This document shows, piece after piece, positions 50,383-59,903 of a DNA stretch of 64,000 nucleotides (positions are counted from its first letter, which is position 1; every line of letters starts with the position of its first letter). The notes beneath the pieces are model-generated. The model ran no database searches and was not told the DNA's origin. It saw only the letters and a program-made list of their open reading frames with translations. Source of the stretch: Paraconexibacter algicola (GTDB taxonomy: Bacteria > Actinomycetota > Thermoleophilia > Solirubrobacterales > Solirubrobacteraceae); contig NZ_PYYB01000001.1 of the NCBI RefSeq assembly GCF_003044185.1, positions 868,001 through 932,000 of the forward strand. The letters run 5' to 3'. The translations under genes were made by a program, and so were the position numbers.

Positions 50383-51867
50383 CTAGCGCGCGGAGGACTG
50401 CACGAGCGGCAGCTCGAGGTCGAACTTGCCCTGCGTGTCGACGGTGCCGTCCAGCGGGTACTCGCCGCTGAAGCACGCGTCGCAGTGGCGGGCGCGGTCG
50501 GCGTTGCCGACGGCCTCGTAGACGCCCTCCAGCGAGATGTACGCCAGCGAGTCGGTGCCGAGGTGCGCGGAGATCTCCTCGACGGTGCGCTGGTGGGCGA
50601 CCATCTCCTCGCGCGTGGACATGTCGACCCCGTAGTAGCAGGGGTTCTTGATCGGCGGGGCGGAGGACCGCATGTGGACCTCGCGCGCCCCGGCGTCGCG
50701 CAGCATCTGGACGATCTGCCGCGTCGTGTTGCCGCGCACGATCGAGTCGTCGACGACGACGAGCGACTTGCCGGCGACGACCTCGGGCAGCGGGTTGAAC
50801 TTCAGCCGCAGGCCGTGCTTGCGCAGCTCCTGGCCGGGCTGGATGAACGTCCGCGCGATGTAGCGGTTCTTGACGAACCCCTCGCCCTGCGGGATGCCGG
50901 ACGCGCGCGCGAAGCCGCGCGCCGCCGGGTTGCCGGAGTCCGGCACCGCGATCACGAGGTCCGCACCGGGGACCGGGGCCTCGCGGGCGAGGACCTCGCC
51001 CATCCGCTCGCGGGCGATCTGCAGCGCGCCGCCGCCCATGCGCGAGTCGGGCCGCGCGAAGTAGATGTACTCGAAGACGCAGAACGCCTCGCGGGCGGCG
51101 GGGTCGCCGACCTGCTCGGAGGTGACGCCGCGCGCGTCGAGCACGACCATCTCCCCGGGCTTGACCTCGCGCACGTACTCGGCGCCGATCGTCAGGAACG
51201 CGCAGGACTCGCTGGCCACGCAGTACGCGTCGCCGAAGCGGCCCAGCACGAGCGGTCGGACACCGGCGGGGTCGCGGAACGCGATGACCTTGTCGTTGGT
51301 CATCACCACGGTCGAGAACGCGCCCTTCAGCTGCGGGATGACGTCCTTGACGGCCTCCTCGATCGTCTCCGCGGGGTGCGACGCGAGCGCCGCCGCGATG
51401 ATCTCCGAGTCGGAGGTCGAGGAGAACGTGACGCCCTGCGAGCGCAGCTTGGCGTGCATCTCGACGGCGTTGATGAGGTTGCCGTTGTGCGCGAGCGCGA
51501 GCTCGCGGCGGTTGCCGCCCGAGCCGGCCGAGCGGTGCACCGGCTGGGAGTTCTCCCACTCGTTGGAGCCGGTCGTCGAGTACCGGGTGTGGCCGATCGC
51601 GAGGTCGCCGCCGAGCGCCTTGAGGTCGTGCTCCTTGAAGACCTGGCTCACCAGGCCCAGCGCACGCTGGGTGATGATGTAGCCGTCGACGTCGGCGGCG
51701 GCGATGCCGGCCGACTCCTGGCCGCGGTGCTGGAGCGCGAACAGCGAGAAGTACGCGAGGCGCGAGACGTCGTGGCCGGGACCGTAGATCCCGAAGACGC
51801 CGCACTCGTCGCGTGGACCCTCGCGTCCGTCGGGGTCCGCCATGGGAAGGGGAGCGCTGACACTCAT
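50383..51867 (-). CDS. purF: Amidophosphoribosyltransferase PurF
   Basis: 494 residues from ATG 51867. A propeptide of about 21 residues precedes ECGVFGIYG, whose Cys becomes the N-terminal nucleophile. HTRYSTTG, NGNLINA and SDSEII belong to the glutaminase; VVVDDSIVRGNT is the PRPP-binding loop. KNPCYYGVDMST and HCDACFSGEYPL carry the Cys of a 4Fe-4S centre as in the B. subtilis-type enzyme. It makes phosphoribosylamine, the first committed step. ATG 51843 is an alternative start. A TACCCT box 27 bases upstream may be its -10. Divergent from the ABC exporter gene. Confidence 0.96.
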   Translation of the reverse strand: MSVSAPLPMADPDGREGPRDECGVFGIYGPGHDVSRLAYFSLFALQHRGQESAGIAAADVDGYIITQRALGLVSQVFKEHDLKALGGDLAIGHTRYSTTGSNEWENSQPVHRSAGSGGNRRELALAHNGNLINAVEMHAKLRSQGVTFSSTSDSEIIAAALASHPAETIEEAVKDVIPQLKGAFSTVVMTNDKVIAFRDPAGVRPLVLGRFGDAYCVASESCAFLTIGAEYVREVKPGEMVVLDARGVTSEQVGDPAAREAFCVFEYIYFARPDSRMGGGALQIARERMGEVLAREAPVPGADLVIAVPDSGNPAARGFARASGIPQGEGFVKNRYIARTFIQPGQELRKHGLRLKFNPLPEVVAGKSLVVVDDSIVRGNTTRQIVQMLRDAGAREVHMRSSAPPIKNPCYYGVDMSTREEMVAHQRTVEEISAHLGTDSLAYISLEGVYEAVGNADRARHCDACFSGEYPLDGTVDTQGKFDLELPLVQSSAR

Positions 51868-52002
51868 GAGAGGAGCTGCCGGGGCAGCCCGGTCAGGGTA
51901 GCAGCGTGCCGGGGCGCGTCCATGGACCGGATGTCCGCAGGATGCGGGGTCGTTCCCCGCCGACCGCCGCTCGTCAGGGTGGCCTGCCATCGTGTCGGGG
52001 GC

Positions 52003-53817
52003 ATGTCCTCGCTCCCCGCCCCCACCGCCGCCCCGGACGCCTCGCCCCTGCGGCGGCTGTGGCACTACGCCTCCCCGCACCGGCGCGCGATCCGCCGCGC
52101 GACGACGTTCAGCGTCCTGAACAAGGTCTTCGACATCGCGCCGGAGCTGCTGATCGGCGTCGCGGTCGACGTCGTCGTCCGCGGGCAGGGCTCGATCGTC
52201 TCCGACCTCGTCGGCGTCGAGGACCGCTTCCACCAGCTGCTCGTGCTCGCCGCCGCGAACCTGTTCGTGTGGGTGATGGAGTCGGTGACCGACTACCTCG
52301 CCGACATCTCCTGGCGGACGCTCGCGCAGACGATCGAGCACGAGGCGCGCATGGACGCGTACGCGCACGTGCAGCGGCTGGAGCTCGGCGCGCTGGAGGA
52401 CCGGGAGACCGGCGACCTGCTCGCCGTCCTCAACGACGACGTCAACCAGCTCGAGCGGTTCCTCGACGTCGGCGCCAACGAGATCATCCTCACCGTCATG
52501 AACGTGCTGCTCGTCGGCACGGTCTTCGTCGTCATCTCGCCGCTCCTGGCGCTGCTGGCGTTCCTGCCGATCCCCGTGATCGTGCTCGGGTCGCTGGCGT
52601 TCCAGCGGCGACTGACCCCGCTGTACCGGTCGGTGCGCGAGCGGGCGGGCGCGGTCGGTGGCGTGCTGGCGAACAACCTCGCCGGGCTCGCGACGATCAA
52701 GGCGTTCACGGCGGAGGAGCGGGAGGTCAACCGGATCGCCGCCGCCTCGCAGGCCTACCGGGAGGCCAACCGCGACGCGATCCGCGTGTCGAGCGCGTTC
52801 GTGCCGCTGATCCGGATGGCGATCCTCGCCGGGTTCACGATGACGCTCGTCATCGGCGGCAACGCGGCGCTCGACGGTGACCTCGAGGTCGGGGCGTTCA
52901 GCGTCCTCGTGTTCATGACCCAGCGGCTGCTGTGGCCGCTGACCCGCCTGGGCGAGGTGCTCGACCTCTACCAGCGCGGCATGGCGTCCACGCGGCGGAT
53001 CCTCGACCTGCTCGACGTGCCGCCGCGGATCATCGGCGGCACGGACACGCTCGTGACGCCGGTCCGCGGCGAGGTGCGGCTCGACGGGGTGGAGTTCGCG
53101 TATCGGCACCTCGGGGACGACGCGCCGCCGGTGCTCCGCGGGATCGACCTGCACGTCCCCGCCGGCGAGACGCACGCGATCGTCGGCCCGACCGGCGCGG
53201 GCAAGTCCACGCTGGTGAAGCTCCTGCTGCGCCTGGAGGACCCGACCGCCGGCACGATCACGCTCGACGGGGCCGCGCTGCCGTCGCTGCGGTTCGAGTC
53301 GCTGCGCGGGTCGCTCGGGTACGTCGCGCAGGACGTCTTCCTGTTCAGCGGCACCGTGCGGGAGAACGTCGCCTACGGGCGCCCGGACGCCGACGACACG
53401 CAGATCGAGGGCGCGCTGCGCGCCGCCGAGGCGCTGGCGTTCGTGGAGGCGATGCCCGAGGGGCTCGACACGATGGTCGGCGAGCGCGGCATGCGGATGA
53501 GCGGCGGCCAGCGCCAGCGGCTGTCGCTCGCCCGCGCGATCCTGCGCGACCCCGCGGTGCTGCTGCTCGACGAGGCGACCGCCGCCGTCGACACCGAGAC
53601 CGAGGCCGCGATCCAGCGGTCGCTGCGCACGGTCAGCGCGAACCGCACGACGATCGTCATCGCCCACCGCCTGTCGACCGTCCGCCACGCGCACCGCATC
53701 CACGTGCTGGAGGCGGGGCGCATCACCGAGTCCGGCACCCACGACGAGCTGCTCGCGCTCGACGGGCGCTACGCGGGCCTGTGGCGCGTGCAGATCGGCG
53801 AGGCCGTGACGACCTGA
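52003..53817 (+). CDS. ABC exporter, fused membrane and ATPase domains
   Basis: 604 residues, a half-transporter that works as a homo- or heterodimer. Residues 1-330 have six membrane helices (TIEHEARMDAYAHVQRLELG coupling region, VISPLLALLAFLPIPVIVLG). The ATPase follows with GPTGAGKSTLVKLLLRLEDP (Walker A, about 394), YVAQDVFLFSGTVREN (Q-loop), RMSGGQRQRLSLARA (signature), LLLDEATAAVD (Walker B) and IVIAHRLSTVR (His). Substrates of such proteins are lipids, drugs or peptides; none is indicated here. No ribosome binding site is evident before the ATG. Followed convergently by the pyridoxamine-oxidase-like gene. Confidence 0.93.
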   Translation: MSSLPAPTAAPDASPLRRLWHYASPHRRAIRRATTFSVLNKVFDIAPELLIGVAVDVVVRGQGSIVSDLVGVEDRFHQLLVLAAANLFVWVMESVTDYLADISWRTLAQTIEHEARMDAYAHVQRLELGALEDRETGDLLAVLNDDVNQLERFLDVGANEIILTVMNVLLVGTVFVVISPLLALLAFLPIPVIVLGSLAFQRRLTPLYRSVRERAGAVGGVLANNLAGLATIKAFTAEEREVNRIAAASQAYREANRDAIRVSSAFVPLIRMAILAGFTMTLVIGGNAALDGDLEVGAFSVLVFMTQRLLWPLTRLGEVLDLYQRGMASTRRILDLLDVPPRIIGGTDTLVTPVRGEVRLDGVEFAYRHLGDDAPPVLRGIDLHVPAGETHAIVGPTGAGKSTLVKLLLRLEDPTAGTITLDGAALPSLRFESLRGSLGYVAQDVFLFSGTVRENVAYGRPDADDTQIEGALRAAEALAFVEAMPEGLDTMVGERGMRMSGGQRQRLSLARAILRDPAVLLLDEATAAVDTETEAAIQRSLRTVSANRTTIVIAHRLSTVRHAHRIHVLEAGRITESGTHDELLALDGRYAGLWRVQIGEAVTT

Positions 53818-53833
53818 GCCGCGCGCCCCGCGG

Positions 53834-54298
53834 TCACGTCCGCTCGATCCGCCGCAGGCCGCGCTCCGGCGTCCACACCTCGACGACCAGCACGTCGTCC
53901 TCGACGTGCACGGTCGAGACCTCGCGCAGGTCCAGGCGGAAGACGTGCGCGTCGGCGTCGGGCGTCCCGGCGAGGATCGCCAGCCGGACCGCCTCGTCGT
54001 CGGTGACCTCGTGCGCGACCCCGGCGAGCTTCGCGTCCCCCGGCCACGCCGGCGGGTCCTCGGAGCCGGAGTGCAGCGCGAACCGCGGGTCGCGACGGAG
54101 GTCGAGCGCCTTGCGGGCGCCGGGCATCGACCCGACGAAGAGGTCGCCCTCCAGCCAGCGGGTCTCGATGCCGCTGATGCGCGGGGAGCCGTCCGCGCGC
54201 ACCGTCGCGAGGGTCTTGTGGACGTGCGCGTCGAGGCGGGCGCGGGCGCGCTGCGCGAGCGCGGGGGCGGCGTCGGCGAACGTGGACCAGGAGGGCAT
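53834..54298 (-). CDS. Pyridoxamine 5'-phosphate oxidase-like flavin protein
   Basis: 154 residues. The split-barrel fold is seen in HVHKTLATVRADGSPRISGIETRW (strand pair), LFVGSMPGARKALDLRRDPRFAL (FMN-binding Arg-Lys region) and AVRLAILAG. The length and lack of the C-terminal PNPOx extension fit the general PPOX class that binds FMN or F420, not the vitamin B6 enzyme. Cofactor and substrate cannot be fixed. It starts 59 bases from the divergent AraC-DinB gene. Confidence 0.85.
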   Translation of the reverse strand: MPSWSTFADAAPALAQRARARLDAHVHKTLATVRADGSPRISGIETRWLEGDLFVGSMPGARKALDLRRDPRFALHSGSEDPPAWPGDAKLAGVAHEVTDDEAVRLAILAGTPDADAHVFRLDLREVSTVHVEDDVLVVEVWTPERGLRRIERT

Positions 54299-54356
54299 GC
54301 CCCGCACCGTGCCGGACGGTCGCACCGCCGACGGGCGACGCGTCGAATGCGATCAA

Positions 54357-55262
54357 ATGGACGGCGTGTCCGATCGGCTGCGCGACCTGCTCGACCTCGT
54401 CGTCGGCTCCCTCGACGAGCCGGACGTCGACGGCCGGGCGCTCGCCGCGCGCGCGTCGTTCTCCCGTGACCACCTCGACCGGCTCGTGCGCGCCGCGACC
54501 GGCGAGACCCCGGTGGCGCTGCGCCGGCGGCTGCTGCTGGAGCGCGCCGCGTGGCGGCTGCGCCGCGGGGCGGCGAGCGGCACGGAGGCGGCCGCGGCCG
54601 GCTACGGGTCCCCCGAGGCGTTCAGCCGTGCGTTCGCGCGGGCGTACGGCGTGCCGCCCCGCGTGTTCGCCACGTCGGACCTGCCGGTCGCGCTCCCCGC
54701 GCGCAACGGCATCCACTTCCTCGGCCCCGCCGGCCTCACCGTCCCCGGCCCGCGCGCCGGCGGCCGCGACGTGACCGACCGGCTGCTGCACCACCACCTC
54801 GACCGCACCCGCGAGCTGCTGCAGATCGTCGCCCGGCTGTCCCAGGAGGACCGCGACCGCGCCGTGCGTCCCGGGCTCGTGATCGTCTGGTTCGAGGGCC
54901 CGGAGGAGACGGCCGGACTGCTGGCGGAGCGGTCGGTCCGCACGCTCGAGGTCTGGACCGCGGCGATCGCCGGGGAGGAGCCGCCGCCCGCGGAGTCCGG
55001 GGAGCTCCTGCGCCGCTTCGACCACGTCGCCCCGCGCTTCCGGGCGCTCGTGGACGACGTGCGCGCGCGGGGCGCCTGGGACGACGCGTTCGTCGACGCG
55101 CTCTGCGAGCCGCCTCAGGCGTTCACCTACGGCGGCGTGCTCGCGCACGTGCTGAGCTACGGCGCGGTCCGCCGCGAGACGCTCGCGGGCCTGCTGCGCG
55201 AGCTCGGCTACCCGCCGGCCGGAAGCGGCGACCCGATCGAGTGGGAGCAGGCGCGCGACTGA
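54357..55262 (+). CDS. AraC-type HTH fused to a DinB-like domain
   Basis: 301 residues. The N-terminal 100 residues are an AraC/XylS DNA-binding domain: DGRALAARASFSRDHLDRLVRAATGETP and ERAAWRLRRGAASGTEAAAAGYGSPEAFSRAFARAYG show the two helix-turn-helix units. The remaining 200 residues (RLLHHHLDRTRELLQIVARLSQED ... AHVLSYGAVRRETLAGLLRELG) form a four-helix DinB-like fold with His residues that could bind a metal. Such fusions put the regulator at the N-terminus, with the DinB part as sensor. Targets unknown; the divergent PPOX-like gene is a candidate. Confidence 0.83.
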   Translation: MDGVSDRLRDLLDLVVGSLDEPDVDGRALAARASFSRDHLDRLVRAATGETPVALRRRLLLERAAWRLRRGAASGTEAAAAGYGSPEAFSRAFARAYGVPPRVFATSDLPVALPARNGIHFLGPAGLTVPGPRAGGRDVTDRLLHHHLDRTRELLQIVARLSQEDRDRAVRPGLVIVWFEGPEETAGLLAERSVRTLEVWTAAIAGEEPPPAESGELLRRFDHVAPRFRALVDDVRARGAWDDAFVDALCEPPQAFTYGGVLAHVLSYGAVRRETLAGLLRELGYPPAGSGDPIEWEQARD

Positions 55263-55354
55263 GTCCCGTCCCCGCACGATCACCGTGAAGCTGTAGCGGG
55301 ATCGGCACACCCTGGTGGTTATGCCGTGGCACGCCCCCGGGTGGACTCCGGGGC

Positions 55355-56446
55355 ATGGCCGACGGCGACGAGTGGACACCAGGACCTTCGGGGAAGGACG
55401 TGGTGTCCACGGCGCGGGGCGGCGACCCCGCCGCGGCCCCCGACCGCGCTGGCGCCGGGTCGCGCCGCCGCCGCGCCCGCCCGCGCCCGACGGCGACGCT
55501 GATCGCCACCACCGTCGCCGCGCACGGCGGCATCGCGACGACGGGGCAGCTCGCGCAGGCCGGCGTCTGCCGCAACGCGCTGACGCTGCGCGTGCGCGAC
55601 GGCCGGCTGGTGGAGGAGTTCCCCGGCGTGTTCCGGCTGCCGGGCGCGCCCCTGCCGCCTGCCCTGCGTCGGCACGCCGCCGTGGCCTCCTGCGGCGCGG
55701 GCGCGGCGCTCGACCGCTGGTCGGCCGCGGAGGCGTGGGGCCTCGTCACCCACCAGGCGGGGCCGGACGACCTGATCCACGTCTGCGTCCCCGGCGGGCG
55801 CCGGCCGCGCCGACCCGGCGTCGCCGTGCACCGCCTCGCGACACTGGACCCGCGCGACGTCACCGTGCGGGACGGCACCGCGTGCCTCGCGCTCCCGCGC
55901 ACGCTGCTGCACATCGCCGCCGGGCATCCGCAGCGGCTGGTCGAGCGGTTCGTGGACGAGGCCGCCTACCACGGGCATCTGCGCCCGTGGGAGCTGCGCG
56001 AGCTGCTCGCCCGGTCGCGCGGGCGCCGGGGCGCCGACGTCCTGGCCGCCGTGATCGAGCAGCACGTGCCCGGCACGACCCGGACCGCCAACGACGTCGA
56101 GGAGGCGTTCCTCGCGATCGCCGACGCGCGCGGCTGGCCGCGGCCGATCTGCCAGCAGCCGGCCACGCTGACGGACGGCACGCGCATCCGCCACGACTTC
56201 TGGTGGCCGGACCTCCGCGTCGCGGGGGAGACCGACGGTGGCCGCGGCCACGCCGGCCCGGTCCGCCAGGCGCGCGACGCGCACCGCGACCGGCTGCTCG
56301 CCGCGGCCGGGATCGAGACCGTCCGCGCCGCCTGGGACGAGGTCCTGCACCGCCCGCGCACCGTCGCCGCACGGGTCGAGCCGGTGCTCCTCGCGCGCGG
56401 CGCCCGGCTCGGCCGCCCGCGTCGTGGACGGCTGATCCTTCCCTGA
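55355..56446 (+). CDS. AbiEi-type N-terminal domain with Vsr/DUF559-like C-terminus
   Basis: 363 residues. After a basic, disordered leader (RRRRARPRP) a winged-helix IATTGQLAQAGVCRNALTLRVRDGRLVEEFPGVFRLPG (read at about 60-97) matches the AbiEi antitoxin N-terminal domain. The C-terminal 120 residues (DVEEAFLAIADARGWPRP then RHDFWWPDLRVAGETDG and RDRLLAAAGIETVRAAWDEVL) resemble DUF559/Vsr-like nucleases: 'vDfaWpdlrlavEvDG ... Rd..L.a.Gw.VlRvtw.ev'. This gene type is common and multi-copy in actinobacteria. No AbiEii toxin partner is next to it. Function unproven. A hairpin overlaps its stop codon. Confidence 0.82.
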   Translation: MADGDEWTPGPSGKDVVSTARGGDPAAAPDRAGAGSRRRRARPRPTATLIATTVAAHGGIATTGQLAQAGVCRNALTLRVRDGRLVEEFPGVFRLPGAPLPPALRRHAAVASCGAGAALDRWSAAEAWGLVTHQAGPDDLIHVCVPGGRRPRRPGVAVHRLATLDPRDVTVRDGTACLALPRTLLHIAAGHPQRLVERFVDEAAYHGHLRPWELRELLARSRGRRGADVLAAVIEQHVPGTTRTANDVEEAFLAIADARGWPRPICQQPATLTDGTRIRHDFWWPDLRVAGETDGGRGHAGPVRQARDAHRDRLLAAAGIETVRAAWDEVLHRPRTVAARVEPVLLARGARLGRPRRGRLILP

Positions 56447-56453
56447 AGGATCA
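56433..56453. terminator. Hairpin containing both convergent stop codons
   Basis: TGATCCTTC (56433-56441) and GAAGGATCA (56445-56453) pair perfectly with a 3-base loop. The stop codons of the plus-strand AbiEi-like gene (56444-56446) and the minus-strand acyltransferase gene (56451-56453) both lie in it. Probably terminates both transcripts. Confidence 0.65.
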
Positions 56454-57626
56454 CGCGTCCACTCGACGCGGTGCGGGCGCGAGCACCCGCCGCCGTCGCA
56501 GCCGCCTCGCCGGGCGCTCGACCAGCTCGAACGAGAGGGCGCCCAGCGCGATCGAGGCGGCGATCGTGGCGGGCGCGAGGATCCAGAAGCGGTCGTCGGT
56601 CCCGACGCCCTGGTCGAGCAGCACGAGCACGACGATCGGGTGCCACAGGTACACGCCGTAGGAGACCTCTCCGAGCCGGACGAGCGGGCGCGAGGCGAGC
56701 ACGCGGCCGACCGCGCTGCGCCCGTGCCCGTCCGTCGTGGTGAACGGCACGACCAGCAGCGCGGCGATCAGCGCCGGGACCCCGTGGAGCAGCAGGAAGC
56801 CGACGCCCGAGGGCCGGGCGGTCGAGCGCGGGAGCCCGGCCGCGTAGCTCAGCAGGAGGAAGACCACGAGCGCCGCCGCCCATGCCGCACCGGGCGCCGG
56901 CCACGCGCGGATCCAGGCCGGGCGGTGCACGCCGAGGACCGCGGCGGCCATCCCGACGCTGAACCACAGGAACGTCGCGCCCACGGTGAAGCCGAACGGG
57001 AACCACGACCCGAGCACCTGCGGCTCGACGTAGGTGAGCGTGCGCACGCCCCACGACGCGACGCCGAGACCGAGGAGCAGGACGACCTCGGCGACGCTGC
57101 GCCGGTCGTCGAGCGGCCGGCGCGACCAGACCGCGGCCCACAGCGGCAGCAGGAGGTAGAAGCTCAGCTCGACGCAGAGCGTCCACGCGTGCGGGAACCC
57201 CTGCCCGATGGCGTCCGCGGTGTAGACCTGCGTCAGCCCGAAGTACCGCCACCAGTCCCCCGACTGCACCGGGTCGATCGTCGGCGTGACGCTCGCCAGG
57301 TACGGCACGGCGGCCACCAGGCCGAGCGCCACCCAGTAGGCGGGCAGCAGGCGCAGCGCGCGGGCACGGAGGTAGTCCGGGACGCGCACCGCCGGCCCAC
57401 GGGCCGCCCGCGCGGCCACGAACGGGCGGTACAGCAGGAAGCCGGAGAGCGCGAAGAAGACCGGCACCCCGACGTCGAGGCGTCGCAGCACCTCCCCGCC
57501 CGCGATGTCCCCGTGGGCGCCGACGTAGAGCCCGACGTGATGGACGACGACGGCGAGCGCCGCGAGTCCGCGGACGCCGTCGAGGGCGGGGAACCGCGGC
57601 CCCCCGCCCGTGCCATGGGTGCGCAT
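56451..57626 (-). CDS. Acyltransferase family 3 (OafA/YrhL-like)
   Basis: 391 residues with about ten membrane helices. ALDGVRGLAALAVVVHHVG carries the family R-G-L-A and His pair; GVPVFFALSGFLLYRPF and YLRARALRLLPAYW follow, and VSYGVYLWHPIVV lies near the end. Such enzymes move acetyl or other acyl groups onto cell-surface sugars or lipids. The C-terminus is basic (RLRRRRV), cytoplasmic, with no attached SGNH domain. The ATG at 57626 lies 45 bases after the purL stop on the same strand, separated by a hairpin. Confidence 0.9.
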   Translation of the reverse strand: MRTHGTGGGPRFPALDGVRGLAALAVVVHHVGLYVGAHGDIAGGEVLRRLDVGVPVFFALSGFLLYRPFVAARAARGPAVRVPDYLRARALRLLPAYWVALGLVAAVPYLASVTPTIDPVQSGDWWRYFGLTQVYTADAIGQGFPHAWTLCVELSFYLLLPLWAAVWSRRPLDDRRSVAEVVLLLGLGVASWGVRTLTYVEPQVLGSWFPFGFTVGATFLWFSVGMAAAVLGVHRPAWIRAWPAPGAAWAAALVVFLLLSYAAGLPRSTARPSGVGFLLLHGVPALIAALLVVPFTTTDGHGRSAVGRVLASRPLVRLGEVSYGVYLWHPIVVLVLLDQGVGTDDRFWILAPATIAASIALGALSFELVERPARRLRRRRVLAPAPRRVDA

Positions 57627-57643
57627 GGCATCTGCAACGCGTG

Positions 57644-57662
57644 TCGCGACCGGAAGTCGCGA
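57644..57662 (-). terminator. Hairpin after purL
   Basis: TCGCGAC (57644-57650) and GTCGCGA (57656-57662) with a 5-base loop, starting 9 bases past the purL stop. Confidence 0.5.
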
Positions 57663-57671
57663 AGCAGCCCG

Positions 57672-59903
57672 CTACGGGAACAGCGGGCGCAGCGACGCGT
57701 GCGCGTCGCGGAGCTCGTCGAGCGTCACGGAGAAGGTCTCCGAGCCCGCGACGATGTCGAGCGTGTCGCCGCCGACCTCGCCGAAGATGTCCAGCGGGAT
57801 CTTCTCGGCGAGCGCCTCGAGCGCCTCCTCGGAGCCCGAGACGATGAACCCACCCGGCCGCTCCCCGAAGAGGATCGCGTCGACGACCTCGCGCGGCGTG
57901 CGGTCGGTGGTCGGCTCGCCCAGGACCTTGGCGCCGATGCCGCCCGCCAGGCAGCACTCGGCGACCGCGACCGCGAAGCCGCCCTCGGCGACGTCGTGGG
58001 CGCTGGACAGCGCGCCGGAGCGGACCGCCTCGCGGATCGCCTCCTGCGTCGCGATCACGTGGTCGACGTCGAACTCGGGCAGGCCGTCGGGGAGCGCGTC
58101 CCCGCGGAGCTTCGCGAGCTCGCTCGCGTCGAGCGACGGCATGCCGGTCCAGCCGGCCAGGCCCCAGAGGTCGCCCTCCTTCGCGAACCCGAGCTGCCCG
58201 GCGCGGGTGACGTCGGGCAGCGCGCCGACCATGCCGACGACCGGGGTCGGGTAGATCGGGCCGGCGGCACCCTGGTTGTACAGGGAGACGTTGCCCCCGA
58301 CGATCGGGGCGTCGAGCGCGCGGCACGCGTCGCCCAGGCCGCGGACGGCCTCGGTGAGCTGCCAGGCGATCTCGGGCTTCTCGGGGTTGCCGAAGTTCAG
58401 GTTGTTCGTCGTGCCCAGCGGCTTGGCGCCCGCGCACGCGAGGTTCGACGCGCACTCCAGCGCCGCCTCGATCGTGCCGCGGTACGGGTCGGCGGCGACC
58501 CGACGGCCGTTGCAGTCGATCGACACGCCGAGGCCGCTGCCGTCGGGCAGCTGCAGGACGGCGGCGTCGCACGTGTTCGGGCGGCGCACGGTGCGCGACT
58601 GCACGACCGGGTCGTACTGCTCGAACAGCGGCAGGCGCGACGCGATGTTCGGCGCGCCGACGAGCGCGAGCAGCGTGTCGCGCGGCGACGCGTCGGCGGC
58701 GAGCGTCGCGACCGGCGCCGGGTACAGCGGCTGCTGCGGCTTGGCGGGCGCGAGGTCGTAGAGCGGGCAGTCGTCCACCAGCGCCTCGACGGGCATCTCT
58801 CCGACGAGCGTCTCGCCGTCGAAGATCCGCATCGCGCGCGTGTCGGTGACCGACCCGATGACCGTGCCGTGCACGAGCCACTTGTCGGTGATCGCGATGA
58901 CCGCGTCGACGTTCTCGGGCGTGCAGACGCAGAGCATCCGCTCCTGCGACTCGGACACCATGATCTCGAAGGGCGCCATGCCCGGCTCGCGCAGCGGCAC
59001 CTTGGAGATGTCGATGTCCATGCCGGTCTCGCCCTTGGAGGCCATCTCGGAGGCGCTGGACGTCAGGCCCGCGGCGCCGAGGTCCTGCAGCGCGACGAGC
59101 AGCCCCTTCTCGAGCAGCTCCAGCGAGCACTCGAGGAGCTTCTTCTCCTCGAACGGGTCGCCGACCTGGACGGTCGGGCGCTTGTCCCCGTCGGCGTCGT
59201 CGAGCTCGGCGGAGGCGAGGACGGACGCGCCGCCGATCCCGTCGCGGCCGGTGGAGGCGCCGAAGAGGATCAGCGGGTTGCCGACCCCGGTCGCGGCGGA
59301 GCGGATCATGTCGCCCGCGTTCGCGAGCCCGAGGGCCATCGCGTTGACGAGGCAGTTCGTCTCGTACGGGCCCTCGAAGTAGACCTCGCCACCGATCGTC
59401 GGGACGCCGATCGAGTTGCCGTAGTGCCCGATCCCGGCGACCGCGCGGTCGAGCAGGTAGCGGGAGCGCTCGGACGTCGGCTCGCCGAAGCGCAGCGCGT
59501 CGAGCACGGCGACCGGGCGGGCGCCGATCGCGAAGATGTCGCGCAGGATGCCGCCGACCCCGGTGGCGGCGCCCTGGAACGGCTCGACCGCGGACGGGTG
59601 GTTGTGCGACTCGACCTTGAACGCGCAGACGAGGTCGGAGTCCTCGGCGAGCCCGACGCGCACCGCGCCGGCGTTCTCGCCCGGCCCCATGAAGACCGCG
59701 TCGCCCTCGGTGGGCAGCGTGCGCAGGATCTTCTTGGAGTGCTTGTAGGCGCAGTGCTCGCTCCACAGCAGCGAGAACATCGCGAGCTCGACCTCGTTGG
59801 GCTCGCGGCCGTCGAGCTTCTCGATGATCAACGCGTACTCGTCGCGCGTGAGGCCGAGGGCGACCGCCTGCTCGACCCCGGGGACGGACTGGACGTCAGA
59901 CAT
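57672..59903 (-). CDS. purL: Phosphoribosylformylglycinamidine synthase subunit PurL
   Basis: 743 residues, the small (non-fused) bacterial type that works with PurQ and Pur[15 protein letters not shown] is at the N-terminus (about 48), [24 protein letters not shown] the ATP/FGAR-binding loop, and [31 protein letters not shown] and [19 protein letters not shown] follow in order. Makes FGAM from FGAR using ammonia supplied by PurQ. The ATG at 59903 lies eight bases inside the end of purQ. Confidence 0.97.
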   Translation of the reverse strand: MSDVQSVPGVEQAVALGLTRDEYALIIEKLDGREPNEVELAMFSLLWSEHCAYKHSKKILRTLPTEGDAVFMGPGENAGAVRVGLAEDSDLVCAFKVESHNHPSAVEPFQGAATGVGGILRDIFAIGARPVAVLDALRFGEPTSERSRYLLDRAVAGIGHYGNSIGVPTIGGEVYFEGPYETNCLVNAMALGLANAGDMIRSAATGVGNPLILFGASTGRDGIGGASVLASAELDDADGDKRPTVQVGDPFEEKKLLECSLELLEKGLLVALQDLGAAGLTSSASEMASKGETGMDIDISKVPLREPGMAPFEIMVSESQERMLCVCTPENVDAVIAITDKWLVHGTVIGSVTDTRAMRIFDGETLVGEMPVEALVDDCPLYDLAPAKPQQPLYPAPVATLAADASPRDTLLALVGAPNIASRLPLFEQYDPVVQSRTVRRPNTCDAAVLQLPDGSGLGVSIDCNGRRVAADPYRGTIEAALECASNLACAGAKPLGTTNNLNFGNPEKPEIAWQLTEAVRGLGDACRALDAPIVGGNVSLYNQGAAGPIYPTPVVGMVGALPDVTRAGQLGFAKEGDLWGLAGWTGMPSLDASELAKLRGDALPDGLPEFDVDHVIATQEAIREAVRSGALSSAHDVAEGGFAVAVAECCLAGGIGAKVLGEPTTDRTPREVVDAILFGERPGGFIVSGSEEALEALAEKIPLDIFGEVGGDTLDIVAGSETFSVTLDELRDAHASLRPLFP

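Noticed and set aside
47906-51805. Minus-strand open frame of about 1,300 codons over purF, recQ and purN
   Set aside because: It follows the wrong frame through purF and recQ and gives Arg/Pro-rich noise. It only becomes real at purN. High GC keeps stops rare in shadow frames.
55355-56446. Complete AbiE toxin-antitoxin system
   Set aside because: Only the AbiEi-like part is present. The neighbouring genes are a DinB-type regulator and an acyltransferase, with no nucleotidyltransferase toxin.
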